From JAAYDI01 sp052034005 (lineage in GTDB: Bacteria; Planctomycetota; Planctomycetia; Pirellulales; Pirellulaceae): 58,258 nt of DNA. Position 1 is the stretch's first letter. Every line of letters starts with the position of its first letter. The stretch is taken from the NCBI GenBank assembly GCA_052034005.1, contig JBPOJB010000006.1, positions 1 to 58,258 of the forward strand, written 5' to 3'. Under the pieces are notes generated by a model that saw nothing but the letters and a program-made list of their open reading frames with translations, was not told the DNA's origin and did no database searches. Positions 7,736 through 17,129 of the stretch are shown here, one piece after another. The position numbers were made by a program, and so were the translations under genes.

Positions 7736-9185
7736 GGTCTCTCACCGTCTGGGGAACGAGGATGCGATGGTGGTCGAGGGTCACGTGGCGGCACACGGTG
7801 GGCTCGCGTTGCCCGCGGTCGGAATCGCCGGGCCCTGAAGTCTGCGGCCGCATGAGCGCCCAGAGGTGGGCGCCCCAGATAGCTAGGCCCGTGAGTTCCA
7901 AGACGCCGCTCACGCCGCTGAGCGGGAATGCGACGTCCGTGAAGTCGGTGAGCGTCTGCGTGCTGACGCGCAACAGGCAGCCCAGATTGATCAGGACAAA
8001 CGGCCACCACAGGCTCGGCAACCGGTGGACATCCCGGCCGGCCATTGTCGGCACGACCTTGGCCGCTACGCCGACAATCATCAGGCTGATGAAACCCACG
8101 GTGATGGCATGCCGGATGGCGCCGTAGTACGCGTGCGAAAAACCGATCCGGGCGGCCTCGCTGTCCGCCGCCAGCCGCGGCAGAAGGGCAAACTGGTACG
8201 CGGGCAACAGCACCAGCATGGCAAGCGACGCGAACAGCCACAGGTAAGCCGTGCGGAGGAACTTCAGGCTGCGGTCCGTCTCCAGGGGCGGTGAGGAAAA
8301 GAGTCGCCAACTGAGCACCAGCGCCGCCACGCTGCCGGCCATCACCAGCACCGAGCCGTACCAGACCGCCGCCCAGCGGGCACTCCAGGCCTGCATCGCC
8401 ACCATCCCCACGACGATGCCCACCAGGGCGCAGTTGATGGCCCGCAGCGCCGCGCGGCTAACGCGAGCGCTGGACTGTGGAAACCCGTAGTGACGGTGCA
8501 AGATGCGCTGGCTCACCCCCAGGATCATCAACATCGCGAAGCCGTGAATCTGGATTTCCCGCAACGGCCCCTGCCAGATCGCCACCAATCGCAACAGCTG
8601 CGGGCCGTCGGAGGCCGCCAGCGTCGCGATGAAGTAAGCCGTATCGCACACGGCCTGGACCACAAACCAGACCAATGCCGCCAACAGGTAGCCGTCGTAC
8701 CGCTCGAAGACCCGGGCGGCCCTTCGCCAGGTGGTGAGAATCACATACACGAAGATGCCGATGGCCACGACCTCCACCAGCGAAGCGGCGACCGCGGGGA
8801 CGCCCGCCCAGGCCCACCGGGCCGTGAGCGGCTGGAGTGCCGACCGGCCTATCACGCCGCCGAGCATCATCCAGAGCGTCGCGTACGCGAGTCGCGGATA
8901 GGCCAGGCTCGTGTGCTTGAATCGAGGGAACGCCTGGTAGGCGAAGCCCATGACGAACAGGCCTACCCAGCCGAAGATCTGGGCGTGCCCGTGGGCGTTG
9001 ACCTCTTGCAGTCCGACCGCCGTGAACGAACCGGACCAGGCAATCTGCAGCAGGAGGATGACGCCCCACGCGGCGCCGAGCGTCAGCATGACGCCAATGC
9101 CCGCGCGGAAAAACGGCCAGTGGATGTTGTCGGCCCGCATCGTATCAGCCGCCGAGCGGCCCGTACCCAGGACGCTGCCAGACAT
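7728..9185 (-). CDS. NnrS-like multipass haem/copper membrane protein
   Basis: A 485-residue inner-membrane protein with about 12 hydrophobic segments. The family signature is visible early: VNAHGHAQIFGWVGLF followed by AYQAFPRFKH, giving the HGH and HxH-type histidines expected of NnrS. NnrS proteins relieve nitrosative stress and contain haem and copper. The ATG at 9,185 lies 7 bp after the stop of the PRC-barrel gene. An in-frame extension to 9,278 would overlap that gene and lacks a better start. Confidence 0.8.
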   Translation of the reverse strand: MSGSVLGTGRSAADTMRADNIHWPFFRAGIGVMLTLGAAWGVILLLQIAWSGSFTAVGLQEVNAHGHAQIFGWVGLFVMGFAYQAFPRFKHTSLAYPRLAYATLWMMLGGVIGRSALQPLTARWAWAGVPAVAASLVEVVAIGIFVYVILTTWRRAARVFERYDGYLLAALVWFVVQAVCDTAYFIATLAASDGPQLLRLVAIWQGPLREIQIHGFAMLMILGVSQRILHRHYGFPQSSARVSRAALRAINCALVGIVVGMVAMQAWSARWAAVWYGSVLVMAGSVAALVLSWRLFSSPPLETDRSLKFLRTAYLWLFASLAMLVLLPAYQFALLPRLAADSEAARIGFSHAYYGAIRHAITVGFISLMIVGVAAKVVPTMAGRDVHRLPSLWWPFVLINLGCLLRVSTQTLTDFTDVAFPLSGVSGVLELTGLAIWGAHLWALMRPQTSGPGDSDRGQREPTVCRHVTLDHHRILVPQTVRDHE

Positions 9186-9192
9186 GGTCGCC

Positions 9193-9837
9193 TCACGAAT
9201 CTCCCGCCACGGACGCCGCGAGACTCTCGGCAGTGAACGCTCGCGCACGTTCGATTTCGATCCTGGGCAGGTGAACATAGACTCCGCGATCCTCCCACAC
9301 GATGGAGTCTACCCAGCGGGGTTCGAGCACGACGCGGCGCGCCTCGGGCAGCTTGCCGATGCGGATTACCAGATAGCGGATCTGCCACGACTCCTCGTCG
9401 ATCACGAAGTTGTCGATGTGTCCTGCCTGGGCGTCCAAACCCAGGACACGGTGCCCGGTGACCGCCCGCGTGTTGCGCAGGTGCGGGTCTCCCGAGATCG
9501 GATCCAGCACGCCCGACCAGTAGCTCTCCCAGGCGATGACTTGAAGCTCGCTCAGCTTCCTCTGCACAGCAACGGGTGGATTGGACGCCAGCGACGGGAT
9601 GGTCTGCAATTCTCCGCGCGTCAGGCGGAGGCGGAGTTGCCCCGCCGACCAGTCGGTCGCCTCGATGTCGGACGGCGGCACCAGGACGCGCCGGCGACTC
9701 AACCACCCGTCGAGGCGGACGACGATGGATCTCACCTGCCACAAGCGGTCGTCGAACAGCAGGTCGTCAACCCGGCCGCCATGGCCGTCCGCACACAGCA
9801 CGTGCGTGCCGTACATCTGATTGGCCGTGATGATCAT
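9193..9837 (-). CDS. Double PRC-barrel domain protein
   Basis: A 214-residue protein with two PRC-barrel-like units: residues 1-75 (GTHVLCADGHGGRVDDLLFDD) and about 120-195 (VTGHRVLGLDAQAGHIDNFV). Each has the alternating strand pattern ending in a 'WQIRYLVI/WQVRSIVV' strand. PRC barrels mediate protein or RNA contacts and often appear in stress-related small proteins. The start is supported by GGGGGAG immediately upstream. First gene of the operon with NnrS, AhpD-like and DUF488. Confidence 0.75.
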   Translation of the reverse strand: MIITANQMYGTHVLCADGHGGRVDDLLFDDRLWQVRSIVVRLDGWLSRRRVLVPPSDIEATDWSAGQLRLRLTRGELQTIPSLASNPPVAVQRKLSELQVIAWESYWSGVLDPISGDPHLRNTRAVTGHRVLGLDAQAGHIDNFVIDEESWQIRYLVIRIGKLPEARRVVLEPRWVDSIVWEDRGVYVHLPRIEIERARAFTAESLAASVAGDS

Positions 9838-10048
9838 CTCCCCCCTCCACGCGGATTGCCTCGTGACATAATGCACATGCCCCGGGCGCCCGTCGCGCAC
9901 GGGGCTATGGCCATGGTAGCGCGGGGGTACCGTTCGACAAGGTGCGAAATCCGGCCGCGAGAAGGCGCCAGGGGGGGCATTGCCGACGGCCGGCCATCGG
10001 TCGGGTGGGGCGATGGGGATCCTGGATGGCCGGTCCGCCCACGGCCAT

Positions 10049-10939
10049 TCAGCCGCCCGATTCGCCCCTGCGGCGGGACGACTCGATATAGGCGATGATC
10101 TTGTAGGCCAGGCGGGCCGCCAGGAATTCCGAAACCTTCTGGCCCGGGACGGGTACGACTTCGACGATGTCGGCGCTGACCACTTGCCGTTCCGCACAGA
10201 CGCGGCGCAGCAGCGCAGTCACTTGCCGCCAGGTCAGTCCGCCGGGCTCGGGCGTCCCGGTGCCGGGAACGAACGCGGGGTCGAAACCATCGACATCGAC
10301 GGTGATGTAGACCTTCTCGCTCAACAGGGATAGCGCGCGGTCGATCCAATCGCGGTCGTGCTCGATCATGGCGGGTGTCAGGAAGTTCTCGACCTGTCGC
10401 CGGCAGTCGAGGAACTCCTGTTCCGAGTAGTTGCGGATGCCAACCTGCGCGAGGCGGTCGGTGACCTCCAGGACTCGCCGCATCACGCAGGCGTGGGAGT
10501 ACGGGGTGTCCTCATACGTATCTCGCAGGTCGGCGTGCGCGTCGATTTGCAGCACGCTGATGTCGCCGTGGTGGTCGGCTGCCGCTCGTACCAACGGCGC
10601 GGTGATGCTGTGCTCGCCGCCCAGAGTCAGCAAGAACTGTCCACCACGCATGATGTCGCGCGCGACGCGTGCGATACGGCTCATCTGCTCTTCCGGAGTG
10701 TCCGCAGGCGGGATTTCCGGCAACGTGACGATGCCGGCGGACCGGAAATCCCGTGTCAACTCCTCGTCGAACTCCTCGATCTGAGTGGACGCGTCGAGGA
10801 TGGCGGCCGGTGCGCGCGCCGTCCCTCGCATGTACGTGACCGTTCCCTCATACGGCACGGGCAGCACGGCGTATCGCGGCGTCGCCGATGTGAGGGCACT
10901 ACGCGAGATGTTCATGAAGCTGGGCGAAGGTTGCGTCAT
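10049..10939 (-). CDS. speB: Agmatinase-type ureohydrolase (arginase family)
   Basis: A 296-residue cytoplasmic Mn-dependent hydrolase. All metal ligands of the arginase/agmatinase family are present: His110 in GGEHS, Asp133/His135/Asp137 in DAHAD, and Asp215/Asp217 in DVDGFDPA. The agmatinase-like PEPGGLTW segment follows. The likely reaction is agmatine to putrescine plus urea, supplying polyamines, but other guanidino substrates are possible. The start choice (ATG 10,939) is moderate; an internal ATG at 10,915 is an alternative. No arginine decarboxylase gene is adjacent. Confidence 0.82.
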   Translation of the reverse strand: MTQPSPSFMNISRSALTSATPRYAVLPVPYEGTVTYMRGTARAPAAILDASTQIEEFDEELTRDFRSAGIVTLPEIPPADTPEEQMSRIARVARDIMRGGQFLLTLGGEHSITAPLVRAAADHHGDISVLQIDAHADLRDTYEDTPYSHACVMRRVLEVTDRLAQVGIRNYSEQEFLDCRRQVENFLTPAMIEHDRDWIDRALSLLSEKVYITVDVDGFDPAFVPGTGTPEPGGLTWRQVTALLRRVCAERQVVSADIVEVVPVPGQKVSEFLAARLAYKIIAYIESSRRRGESGG

Positions 10940-11119
10940 ACCTGGTTCCCGTCGAGCTCTCTGCGATGCACCATCCTCGGCCACGGAGCGAAGAGCGGCG
11001 TGCATCCACCGGCGGTTCAATATAGACGGGGCGCCGCGGAACACAAGATGAAGTGCGCCCGGCGCCGGCGCATGGATACCGCCAGGGGTTCGGCCCGGCT
11101 GCCGGCGCGAGCCCGCTCA

Positions 11120-12556
11120 TCAGGCGGCCGCGAGCGACCGGCGATCGGGCTTCCAGGGCATGGCCTGCAACAGGTCCGGCTCGATGACGCGCATGGAGCG
11201 CCATCTGCCCTGGGTGAACCGCGTCAAGAATGCAATTCCCAAGACGCAAGCCCCGAGGGTCATCGCCGACCAGCACCAGATCAGGCCTTTGCCGAAGCAG
11301 GCGATGCCCAACCAGCTCGCAGCGGCCGGCATCGGCGACAGCAGCACGGCCATGAACATGGCGAAGCGCGTGTCGCCGGCCCCCTTGATGGCGCCGGCAA
11401 ACACGATGTTCATGGCATCGAACAGCGAATAGACGGCCACGAACTGCAGCAGCAGGACGGTGGTGGACCGTAAGTCCAAGAACCGTTCCGGAGATATGTT
11501 GTGGGCATGAGCCAACAAGAACACATCGGGCGTCAGGATATACAAGGCCGCGAGAACGCCCGTGTATGCCAGGGCCATGGAGAAGGCGGTCCAGGTGGCA
11601 CGCGCGGCCAGTCCGGGCTGGCCGCGCCCCAACTGCTGGCCGACGATCGTGGATACGGCGGTCCCCAACCCTCCGATTGGCAGCCAGACAAGGCAGCTGA
11701 TGTTCAACGCCAGGTTGCTGGCGACCAGAGAGTGCTCGCCGAGCTGGCCGACAACCAGCAACAACAACGAGAACCCAGCTGTCTCCAGCAGGAATTGAAG
11801 ACCGCTGGGACTCGCATACCGCAGCAGGCGCGCCATCACGGCGGCATCGAAGCGGCAGCCGGTCGCCAGCTGATAGGTGCGTCGGTAGGAAGCCCGCCGG
11901 AGAACCAGCCAGTACAGTACCACTGCCGACCACTGCGCCACCACGGTCGCCCAGGCAGCCCCTTCAATGCCCCACGCGGGTAACCCCCAGCGGCCGAAGA
12001 TCCACGCATAGTCCAGGATGATATTCAACAGGCAGGCGATGCCGTCCACCACCATCACGATGCCTGTTCGTCCCAGTCCGATGAAGAAGGCGCTGAGCAC
12101 CGTCGAAAGCAAGGTCCCGCCCGCGCCGAAAGCCAATGCCTGATAGTACAGAGCCTCCGCTTCGGCGACTTCGGGTGCGTGGCCGAGCAGATCAAACGCC
12201 CAGCGGGCAGCCGGGATCGTCGCCAACACCAGCGGGCAGGTCGCAAGCGAAATCCAGATGCCCTGCCAAAGCACCAGCCCGATCCGACGCGTACAGCCGG
12301 CCCCGTCATACTGCGCGACGAATACGCTGACGTAGGTCACGACGCCGAACGGGAAGCAGAGGATGGTGAACTGCACGAAGCCCGCAGGTAACGCAGCCGC
12401 CATCGCCGTGTTCGAATGCCACAGCAGGAACATCTGGTCGGTGAAGTTCATGATCGTCCAGAAGCACATGGACGCCACGAGCGGCACGGCTAGGCGCACG
12501 ACATCCCGACCACCACAGGGACGTTCCCACCAGCGATTCATGCTCCACTGCCGCAT
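11120..12556 (-). CDS. MATE-family multidrug/cation exporter
   Basis: A 478-residue protein with about 12 transmembrane helices arranged in two related halves, as in MATE exporters. The N-terminal half has the LPAGFVQFT/FGVVTYVSVFVAQYDGAG region; the second half has a matching VGQQLGRGQPG segment after a conserved GTAVST. Substrate cannot be told. The ATG at 12,556 is preferred; a GTG at 12,565 and an ATG at 12,541 are in frame. Confidence 0.85.
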   Translation of the reverse strand: MRQWSMNRWWERPCGGRDVVRLAVPLVASMCFWTIMNFTDQMFLLWHSNTAMAAALPAGFVQFTILCFPFGVVTYVSVFVAQYDGAGCTRRIGLVLWQGIWISLATCPLVLATIPAARWAFDLLGHAPEVAEAEALYYQALAFGAGGTLLSTVLSAFFIGLGRTGIVMVVDGIACLLNIILDYAWIFGRWGLPAWGIEGAAWATVVAQWSAVVLYWLVLRRASYRRTYQLATGCRFDAAVMARLLRYASPSGLQFLLETAGFSLLLLVVGQLGEHSLVASNLALNISCLVWLPIGGLGTAVSTIVGQQLGRGQPGLAARATWTAFSMALAYTGVLAALYILTPDVFLLAHAHNISPERFLDLRSTTVLLLQFVAVYSLFDAMNIVFAGAIKGAGDTRFAMFMAVLLSPMPAAASWLGIACFGKGLIWCWSAMTLGACVLGIAFLTRFTQGRWRSMRVIEPDLLQAMPWKPDRRSLAAA

Positions 12557-13019
12557 AGGACTCACACAGCCCTAGCCCCGCACCAATCCACCTCTTCGGC
12601 CGCGCGGTCCGCAACCATGCATCGAGGCCCCCTTGGGGGCGTCGACTTGGACCTTCTGGATCGACCATAATGTGTGCCCCGATGAGCGATGCTCTTCCGA
12701 TGAGTAGCGATGAGACTCGCAGCTCGTGTGACACTTCTTCCACCTAGTCTAGACGGACCGACGCCTCGGACAATCATGCTTTGAGGCCATGAGGTCATAG
12801 CCCTAGCTCCCGTGGGGTATCCGATTGGCGAGCATGCGGCGCGTGCACTGCGTTGACGTTTTCGAACGTCGAAAAACGTTGCGATTGCACGGGATCGCAC
12901 GGTTCTGCGAGCCGGGTCTAGCATGGTTAGCGCGAACGAAGCAACGTAGAATTGTCCAGCCGGGAAAACCAATCATACTGGCGTTGAAGCAGTCAACACG
13001 AAACGATAAGGAGGACGGC
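12557..13019. other. Divergent intergenic region with promoter and inverted repeat for the HPF-like gene
   Basis: About 460 bp between the MATE gene and the HPF-like gene, without a supported gene. A promoter candidate precedes the HPF-like gene: TTGTCC at 12,952-12,957 and CATACT at 12,974-12,979, a 16-bp spacer. Upstream lies an inverted repeat, ACGTTTTCGA / TCGAAAAACGT at 12,856-12,879, with one unpaired base, which could be an operator. Confidence 0.35.
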
Positions 13020-13406
13020 ATGGCCACGGGATCCCAGAATCACGGAAGCCAGGAACAGGTGCGTGTCGTGGTGCGCAGCGGCACCCATCGCATCGACAGC
13101 GACCTGCGCGCGACGATCAAGAAACGGGTGAATACCGCGTTTCGCCGTTTCGTCAAGCGGATCAGGACCGTGCGGGTCTGGCTGGAGGACGTGAACGGCC
13201 CGCGCGGCGGGATCGATTGCCTGTGTCGGATTGAAGTGCAATTGATCCCTGCCGACGCGACGACCGTTGAGTCGCGTGCCAGCACGCTCCGTGCGGCCTT
13301 GACGGTCGCCTTGGAGCGTGCCAAGCGGACGATCGACCGGCTGCTGAAACGCAGACGCACCAAGGCGCGGGACGGGAGGCGATCCGCAAACCGCCGTGAC
13401 GATTGA
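13020..13406 (+). CDS. HPF/RaiA-like ribosome-hibernation or stress protein
   Basis: A 128-residue basic protein with the S30AE/HPF fold pattern: a beta-alpha-beta core containing VRVWLEDVNGPRGG and CRIEVQL, a second helix with TLRAALTVALERAKRTIDR, and a very basic tail (KRRRTKARDGRR). HPF/RaiA proteins bind the 30S decoding region and silence ribosomes in stationary phase. It is the short form, without the C-terminal dimerisation domain. AGGAGG lies just upstream of the ATG at 13,020. Confidence 0.78.
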   Translation: MATGSQNHGSQEQVRVVVRSGTHRIDSDLRATIKKRVNTAFRRFVKRIRTVRVWLEDVNGPRGGIDCLCRIEVQLIPADATTVESRASTLRAALTVALERAKRTIDRLLKRRRTKARDGRRSANRRDD

Positions 13407-13511
13407 GTGCGGGCAAGGGCGGCTGCGCCGCCGCCAGGCACCTCGGCCCGATGACCGGCGTCCGAACCGCCGGGAGCAAAGCGGTCGGCTGCGAGCCGGG
13501 TCGAATCGCCG

Positions 13512-14882
13512 TTACAGCAGGTAGGTCGTGGCGATCGTGAAGTAGATGATGATGCCTGTCACGTCCACCAGGGTGGCGACAAACGGGCTGGAGGCAAAGG
13601 CCGGATCGATCCGCAACTGCCTGAACACCAACGGGAGTATGGCGCCCACCAGTGTGCCCCAGAGGCAGATGGCGGCGACGGCCTGCGCCACGACAAGCGC
13701 CAGTGTCCAGCGGTGAACCGTACCCAGGACGGTGTGAGGGGTCAGGGCGGCGCGTACGAAGCCCATGCATCCTAGCGTGAAGCCCAGTGTCAGCCCCATG
13801 GCCACCTCGTGCCGTAGAATCCGCCACCAGTCGGCGGTGCCGATCTCGCCGAGCGCCAGTGCGCGCGTCACGAGCGTCGCGGCCTGGGCGCCCGAATTGC
13901 CGCCCGTGGAGATGCACAGCGGCACGAAGAGGCTGAGCACGACCACTGCGGCAATGGCATCCTGGAAATGCGCGAGTGCGGAAAAGGTGAGCAGCTCAGC
14001 GGCGAACAGGCAGGCCAGCCAGGTGGCGCGTTTCCGCCACACCGTCAGGAAGGGCATCGTCAGATAGCTCTCCGTCATCGTGCCCACGCTGCCCATCCGC
14101 AAGACGTCCTCCGTGGTCTCCGCCACCACCACGTCCATCACGTCGTCGTGCGTCACGATCCCCAAGAGCCGCATCGCGCTGTCCACGACCGGGATCGCCA
14201 GGAAACCGTACTTCGCCAGCTGCACCGCCACCTGCTCTTGATCCTGATCGGCGCCCACCGAAATGACCTCGCGATCCATGATGTCTTGGATGCGTGCGTC
14301 CGGATCGGCCAGAATCAGGCTGCGCAACGAGACGATGCCGACCAGGCGACGCTGTTCGCCCACCACGTAGTTGTAGTAGATCGTTTCACTGGACCGTGCC
14401 TGCTGCCGCAAGTACGCGACCGCCTCGGCGACGGTCAGGCCCACGTTCAACGACACATAGTCCGTCGTCATCAAGGCGCCGGCGCTATGCTCCGGATAAC
14501 GCAGAAGGTCCTGGATATCCTGGTGATCCGCCGACGATACGAGTGGCAGAAGGCGCTCGACAACCGCGGGGTCAAGCCGCTTGAGCAGGTCGACTCGGTC
14601 GTCGTGCGCCATGGCCTCGATGAGCGTCGACATGCGATGCGGATCCACAGCTTCGGCCATCTCGATCTGCCGGGAAGCAGGGAGCAGGGAGAAGATGGCG
14701 GCTTGGCGCTCCACCGACAGACCATCCCATACGCTCCATACCTCGTCCGCCGTCAGCGTCTGGCAGATCGCTGCCGCCTTCACCGGATGCAGTCGGTTGA
14801 GATGCGCCAGCACCTGTTCGCGATTCACGTCCCCGGACGCAGTCCGCAGCGGTTCGAAATCTGTATCTTGGTCTTCACACAT
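13512..14882 (-). CDS. mgtE: MgtE-type magnesium transporter
   Basis: A 456-residue Mg2+ channel/transporter. The order is an N-terminal superhelical domain (residues 1-130), two CBS domains (about 140-260, including IPVVDSAMRLLGIVTHDDVMD) and a C-terminal five-helix membrane domain with the conserved CISTGGNSGAQAATLVTRALALGEI segment and a final ATLVDVTG pore-lining motif. The CBS region normally closes the pore when cytoplasmic Mg2+ is high. The start at 14,882 has GGAAGG 6 bp upstream. Confidence 0.92.
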   Translation of the reverse strand: MCEDQDTDFEPLRTASGDVNREQVLAHLNRLHPVKAAAICQTLTADEVWSVWDGLSVERQAAIFSLLPASRQIEMAEAVDPHRMSTLIEAMAHDDRVDLLKRLDPAVVERLLPLVSSADHQDIQDLLRYPEHSAGALMTTDYVSLNVGLTVAEAVAYLRQQARSSETIYYNYVVGEQRRLVGIVSLRSLILADPDARIQDIMDREVISVGADQDQEQVAVQLAKYGFLAIPVVDSAMRLLGIVTHDDVMDVVVAETTEDVLRMGSVGTMTESYLTMPFLTVWRKRATWLACLFAAELLTFSALAHFQDAIAAVVVLSLFVPLCISTGGNSGAQAATLVTRALALGEIGTADWWRILRHEVAMGLTLGFTLGCMGFVRAALTPHTVLGTVHRWTLALVVAQAVAAICLWGTLVGAILPLVFRQLRIDPAFASSPFVATLVDVTGIIIYFTIATTYLL

Positions 14883-15144
14883 GGGCGGCCTTCCTCGTAG
14901 TGACCCCATTGGGACCGGCGCGGGTCGGTTGTCTGTCGTTCCCCGGGGAGCATGGTGGCGGGGGACGAGGACATGGACCCGGGGGCATAGACCCGGAAGA
15001 AGAGAATCTATCTGGAAGTGGAGGCGCCTGCGACCCCTGTCGGGCGCCGCCGCATAATTCCCCCATCTCCGGAGCGCTCCCCACGGGCTGTGGCAACGAG
15101 TACCATATGCCAAGGGTCAAGTCCCGTGGTAGTGGGAGTGCGTC

Positions 15145-16629
15145 ATGATTGTAGCGGCTGCGGAACCCTGGGCGACTGCGATGTTCCTGCTGGTGCTCGG
15201 CCTGCTGATCGCGTCGAGCGTCCTGTTCAGCCGCCAGATCGACCGCCTGGGCGTGCCGATCGTTCTCCTTTTCCTGGTTCTGGGGATGCTCGGCGGGTCC
15301 GAAGGACTGGGCGGCCTGGCCTTCGAAGACTACGGTTTTGCCGTCCGGATCGGGACGATTTACCTGGTCTTGATCCTCTTTGACGGCGGCCTGAATACGC
15401 CGTGGAACGCAGTGCGGCGTGTGGCGCTGCCGGCCGGGATCCTGGCGACGTGCGGCGTGGCGCTGACCGCCGGGCTGGTGGCGGTCTTCGGCCGGGTGCT
15501 GGGGTTGACCTGGATGGAGGCATTGCTGCTGGGCGCCGTGGTGTCATCCACCGACGCGGCGGCGGTGTTGGCGGTCCTGCGCGGAGGTCACCTTCACCTT
15601 CAACCCCGCGTGGGTAACACCCTGGAGGTCGAGTCCTGCGTCAATGACCCGATGGCGATGATCCTCACGGTCGTCATGATCAATGTGGCCACCGCCCCGC
15701 AGACGACCGGCTGGGCCCTGTTGCTGACAATCCCCGGGCAGTTGGCTATCGGCGCGCTGGTGGGCGGCGTGCTGGGATATGCCGGGCTGCGCGTGCTCCA
15801 CCGAGTACACCCGCCGACGGTCGGGTTGTATCCGGCGCTGACGCTGAGCACGGCTTTCCTGTCCTTTGGCGTGGCGACGTTGTTGGGGGGCAGCGGACTG
15901 CTGAGCGTGTACGTCACCGCGCTGGTGCTCGGGAACTCACCTCTCCCGTATCGCAGCGGCCTGGCACGCGTCCATGAGTCGTTGGCCTGGCTGAGTCAGA
16001 TTGCATTATTCCTGATGCTCGGACTCCTGGTCTTCCCTTCGCGACTGCTCCCGGTCGCGGGTGTGGGGCTCGCGGTGGCGCTGTTTCTGGCGGTCGTCGC
16101 CCGCCCTGTGGCGGTCGTCCTCTGCCTGCTGCCTCTCCGCTTTCCCCCCTGGGAGATCGTGTATATCGGTTGGATCGGACTCCGGGGCGCTGTGCCGATC
16201 ATCCTGGGCGCCTTTCCGGTGCTCGCCCAGGTCCCAGACGCGGAACGCGTTTTCAACATCGTCTTCTTCATCGTGGTGGTCAGCACGCTTCTGCCGGGTG
16301 CGACCATTCGCGCCGTGACGCGCTGGCTGCAGCTGGGGATCGCCGACAAACCCAGTCCGAACGCGGTGCTGGAGATCAACTCGGCGTACCCGCTCAATGC
16401 GGAAATCGCATCATTCCTCATCGAACCGGCCGCCGCCGTCTGCGACGTGCCGCTGTCCCAGATCCAGCTGCCGCCCGAGGCGGCCGTGACGCTGATCGTG
16501 CGCGGGAACGAACTGGTGGCGGCCCGCGGAAAGGCCGTCCTCATGGCCGGTGACCATGTCTACATATTCTTCCGGCCGGCAGACCGACGGTACATCGAAC
16601 TGCTGTTCGGGCGGTCTGAAACGGGCTGA
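15145..16629 (+). CDS. NhaP2/CvrA-type K+(Na+)/H+ antiporter
   Basis: A 494-residue CPA1-type antiporter with about 12 transmembrane helices (residues 1-400) and a C-terminal TrkA-C-like regulatory domain (about 410-490, SQIQLPPEAAVTLIVRGNELV). The CPA1 motifs are visible: FDGGLNT, VSSTDAAAV and the ND pair in ESCVNDPMA that carries the catalytic Asp. NhaP2 proteins exchange K+ or Na+ for protons in pH and osmotic control. It is divergent from mgtE with a shared 262-bp upstream region. Confidence 0.88.
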   Translation: MIVAAAEPWATAMFLLVLGLLIASSVLFSRQIDRLGVPIVLLFLVLGMLGGSEGLGGLAFEDYGFAVRIGTIYLVLILFDGGLNTPWNAVRRVALPAGILATCGVALTAGLVAVFGRVLGLTWMEALLLGAVVSSTDAAAVLAVLRGGHLHLQPRVGNTLEVESCVNDPMAMILTVVMINVATAPQTTGWALLLTIPGQLAIGALVGGVLGYAGLRVLHRVHPPTVGLYPALTLSTAFLSFGVATLLGGSGLLSVYVTALVLGNSPLPYRSGLARVHESLAWLSQIALFLMLGLLVFPSRLLPVAGVGLAVALFLAVVARPVAVVLCLLPLRFPPWEIVYIGWIGLRGAVPIILGAFPVLAQVPDAERVFNIVFFIVVVSTLLPGATIRAVTRWLQLGIADKPSPNAVLEINSAYPLNAEIASFLIEPAAAVCDVPLSQIQLPPEAAVTLIVRGNELVAARGKAVLMAGDHVYIFFRPADRRYIELLFGRSETG

Positions 16630-16648
16630 CCGGGCAACCCCGGCACGT

Positions 16649-16689
16649 CACGACCCGAGGTCGTGGATAACCCGCGCCGCAACCGCGGG
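16649..16689. terminator. Paired GC-rich hairpins between convergent genes
   Basis: Two adjacent hairpins sit between the antiporter gene and the convergent Rnk-like gene: CACGACC-CGA-GGTCGTG at 16,649-16,665, and CCCGCG/CGCGGG at 16,671-16,689 with a 7-nt loop. The placement fits bidirectional termination, but no clear T-run follows, so this is a candidate only. Confidence 0.35.
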
Positions 16690-16757
16690 CACAGAGAACG
16701 ACCGTCCGCCATTTCGCGGTCATGCGAACCCTTGCTGGCCGATGCGCACACGGTCGT

Positions 16758-17129
16758 TCAATCGACCTGTTCCAGCTCGAAGCGGACGGCTTCCACTCGG
16801 AGTCGCCTTGGCCCGGATGGTGCTGTAACACTCACGATATCGCCGACGCGGCATCCATAGATGGCGGCTCCGACCGGCGCCTGGAGTGAAATCCGGTCGA
16901 GCGTCACATCGGCCTGATCCGGGTACACCAACGTGTAGATCTCGATCTCCCCCGTCTCCAAATCGCGCAGCTCGACCGTCGAATTCATGGTCGCCGCCGC
17001 GCCACGCTCCGCGCCGCGCTTGCGCCGGTGCCGGTGCACAGGTTGCTGCTCGACCGGGCTTGGATCGGATAGACCCGCCATGCCTTGCCGCGGAATCTCC
17101 TCGTGGGGGATGGTCATGTCTCGGGTCAT
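16758..17129 (-). CDS. Rnk/GreA-GreB C-terminal domain protein
   Basis: A 123-residue protein. The last 75 residues match the GreA/GreB C-terminal domain found in Rnk: VELRDLETGEIEIYTLVYP, then SLQAPVGAAIYGCRVGDIVSV. Rnk proteins bind RNA polymerase through this domain without the cleavage-stimulating coiled coil. Here the N-terminal 50 residues are His/Arg-rich and probably disordered, with no Gre-type coiled coil. The start at 17,129 has GAGGAGA about 7 bp upstream. Confidence 0.75.
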   Translation of the reverse strand: MTRDMTIPHEEIPRQGMAGLSDPSPVEQQPVHRHRRKRGAERGAAATMNSTVELRDLETGEIEIYTLVYPDQADVTLDRISLQAPVGAAIYGCRVGDIVSVTAPSGPRRLRVEAVRFELEQVD

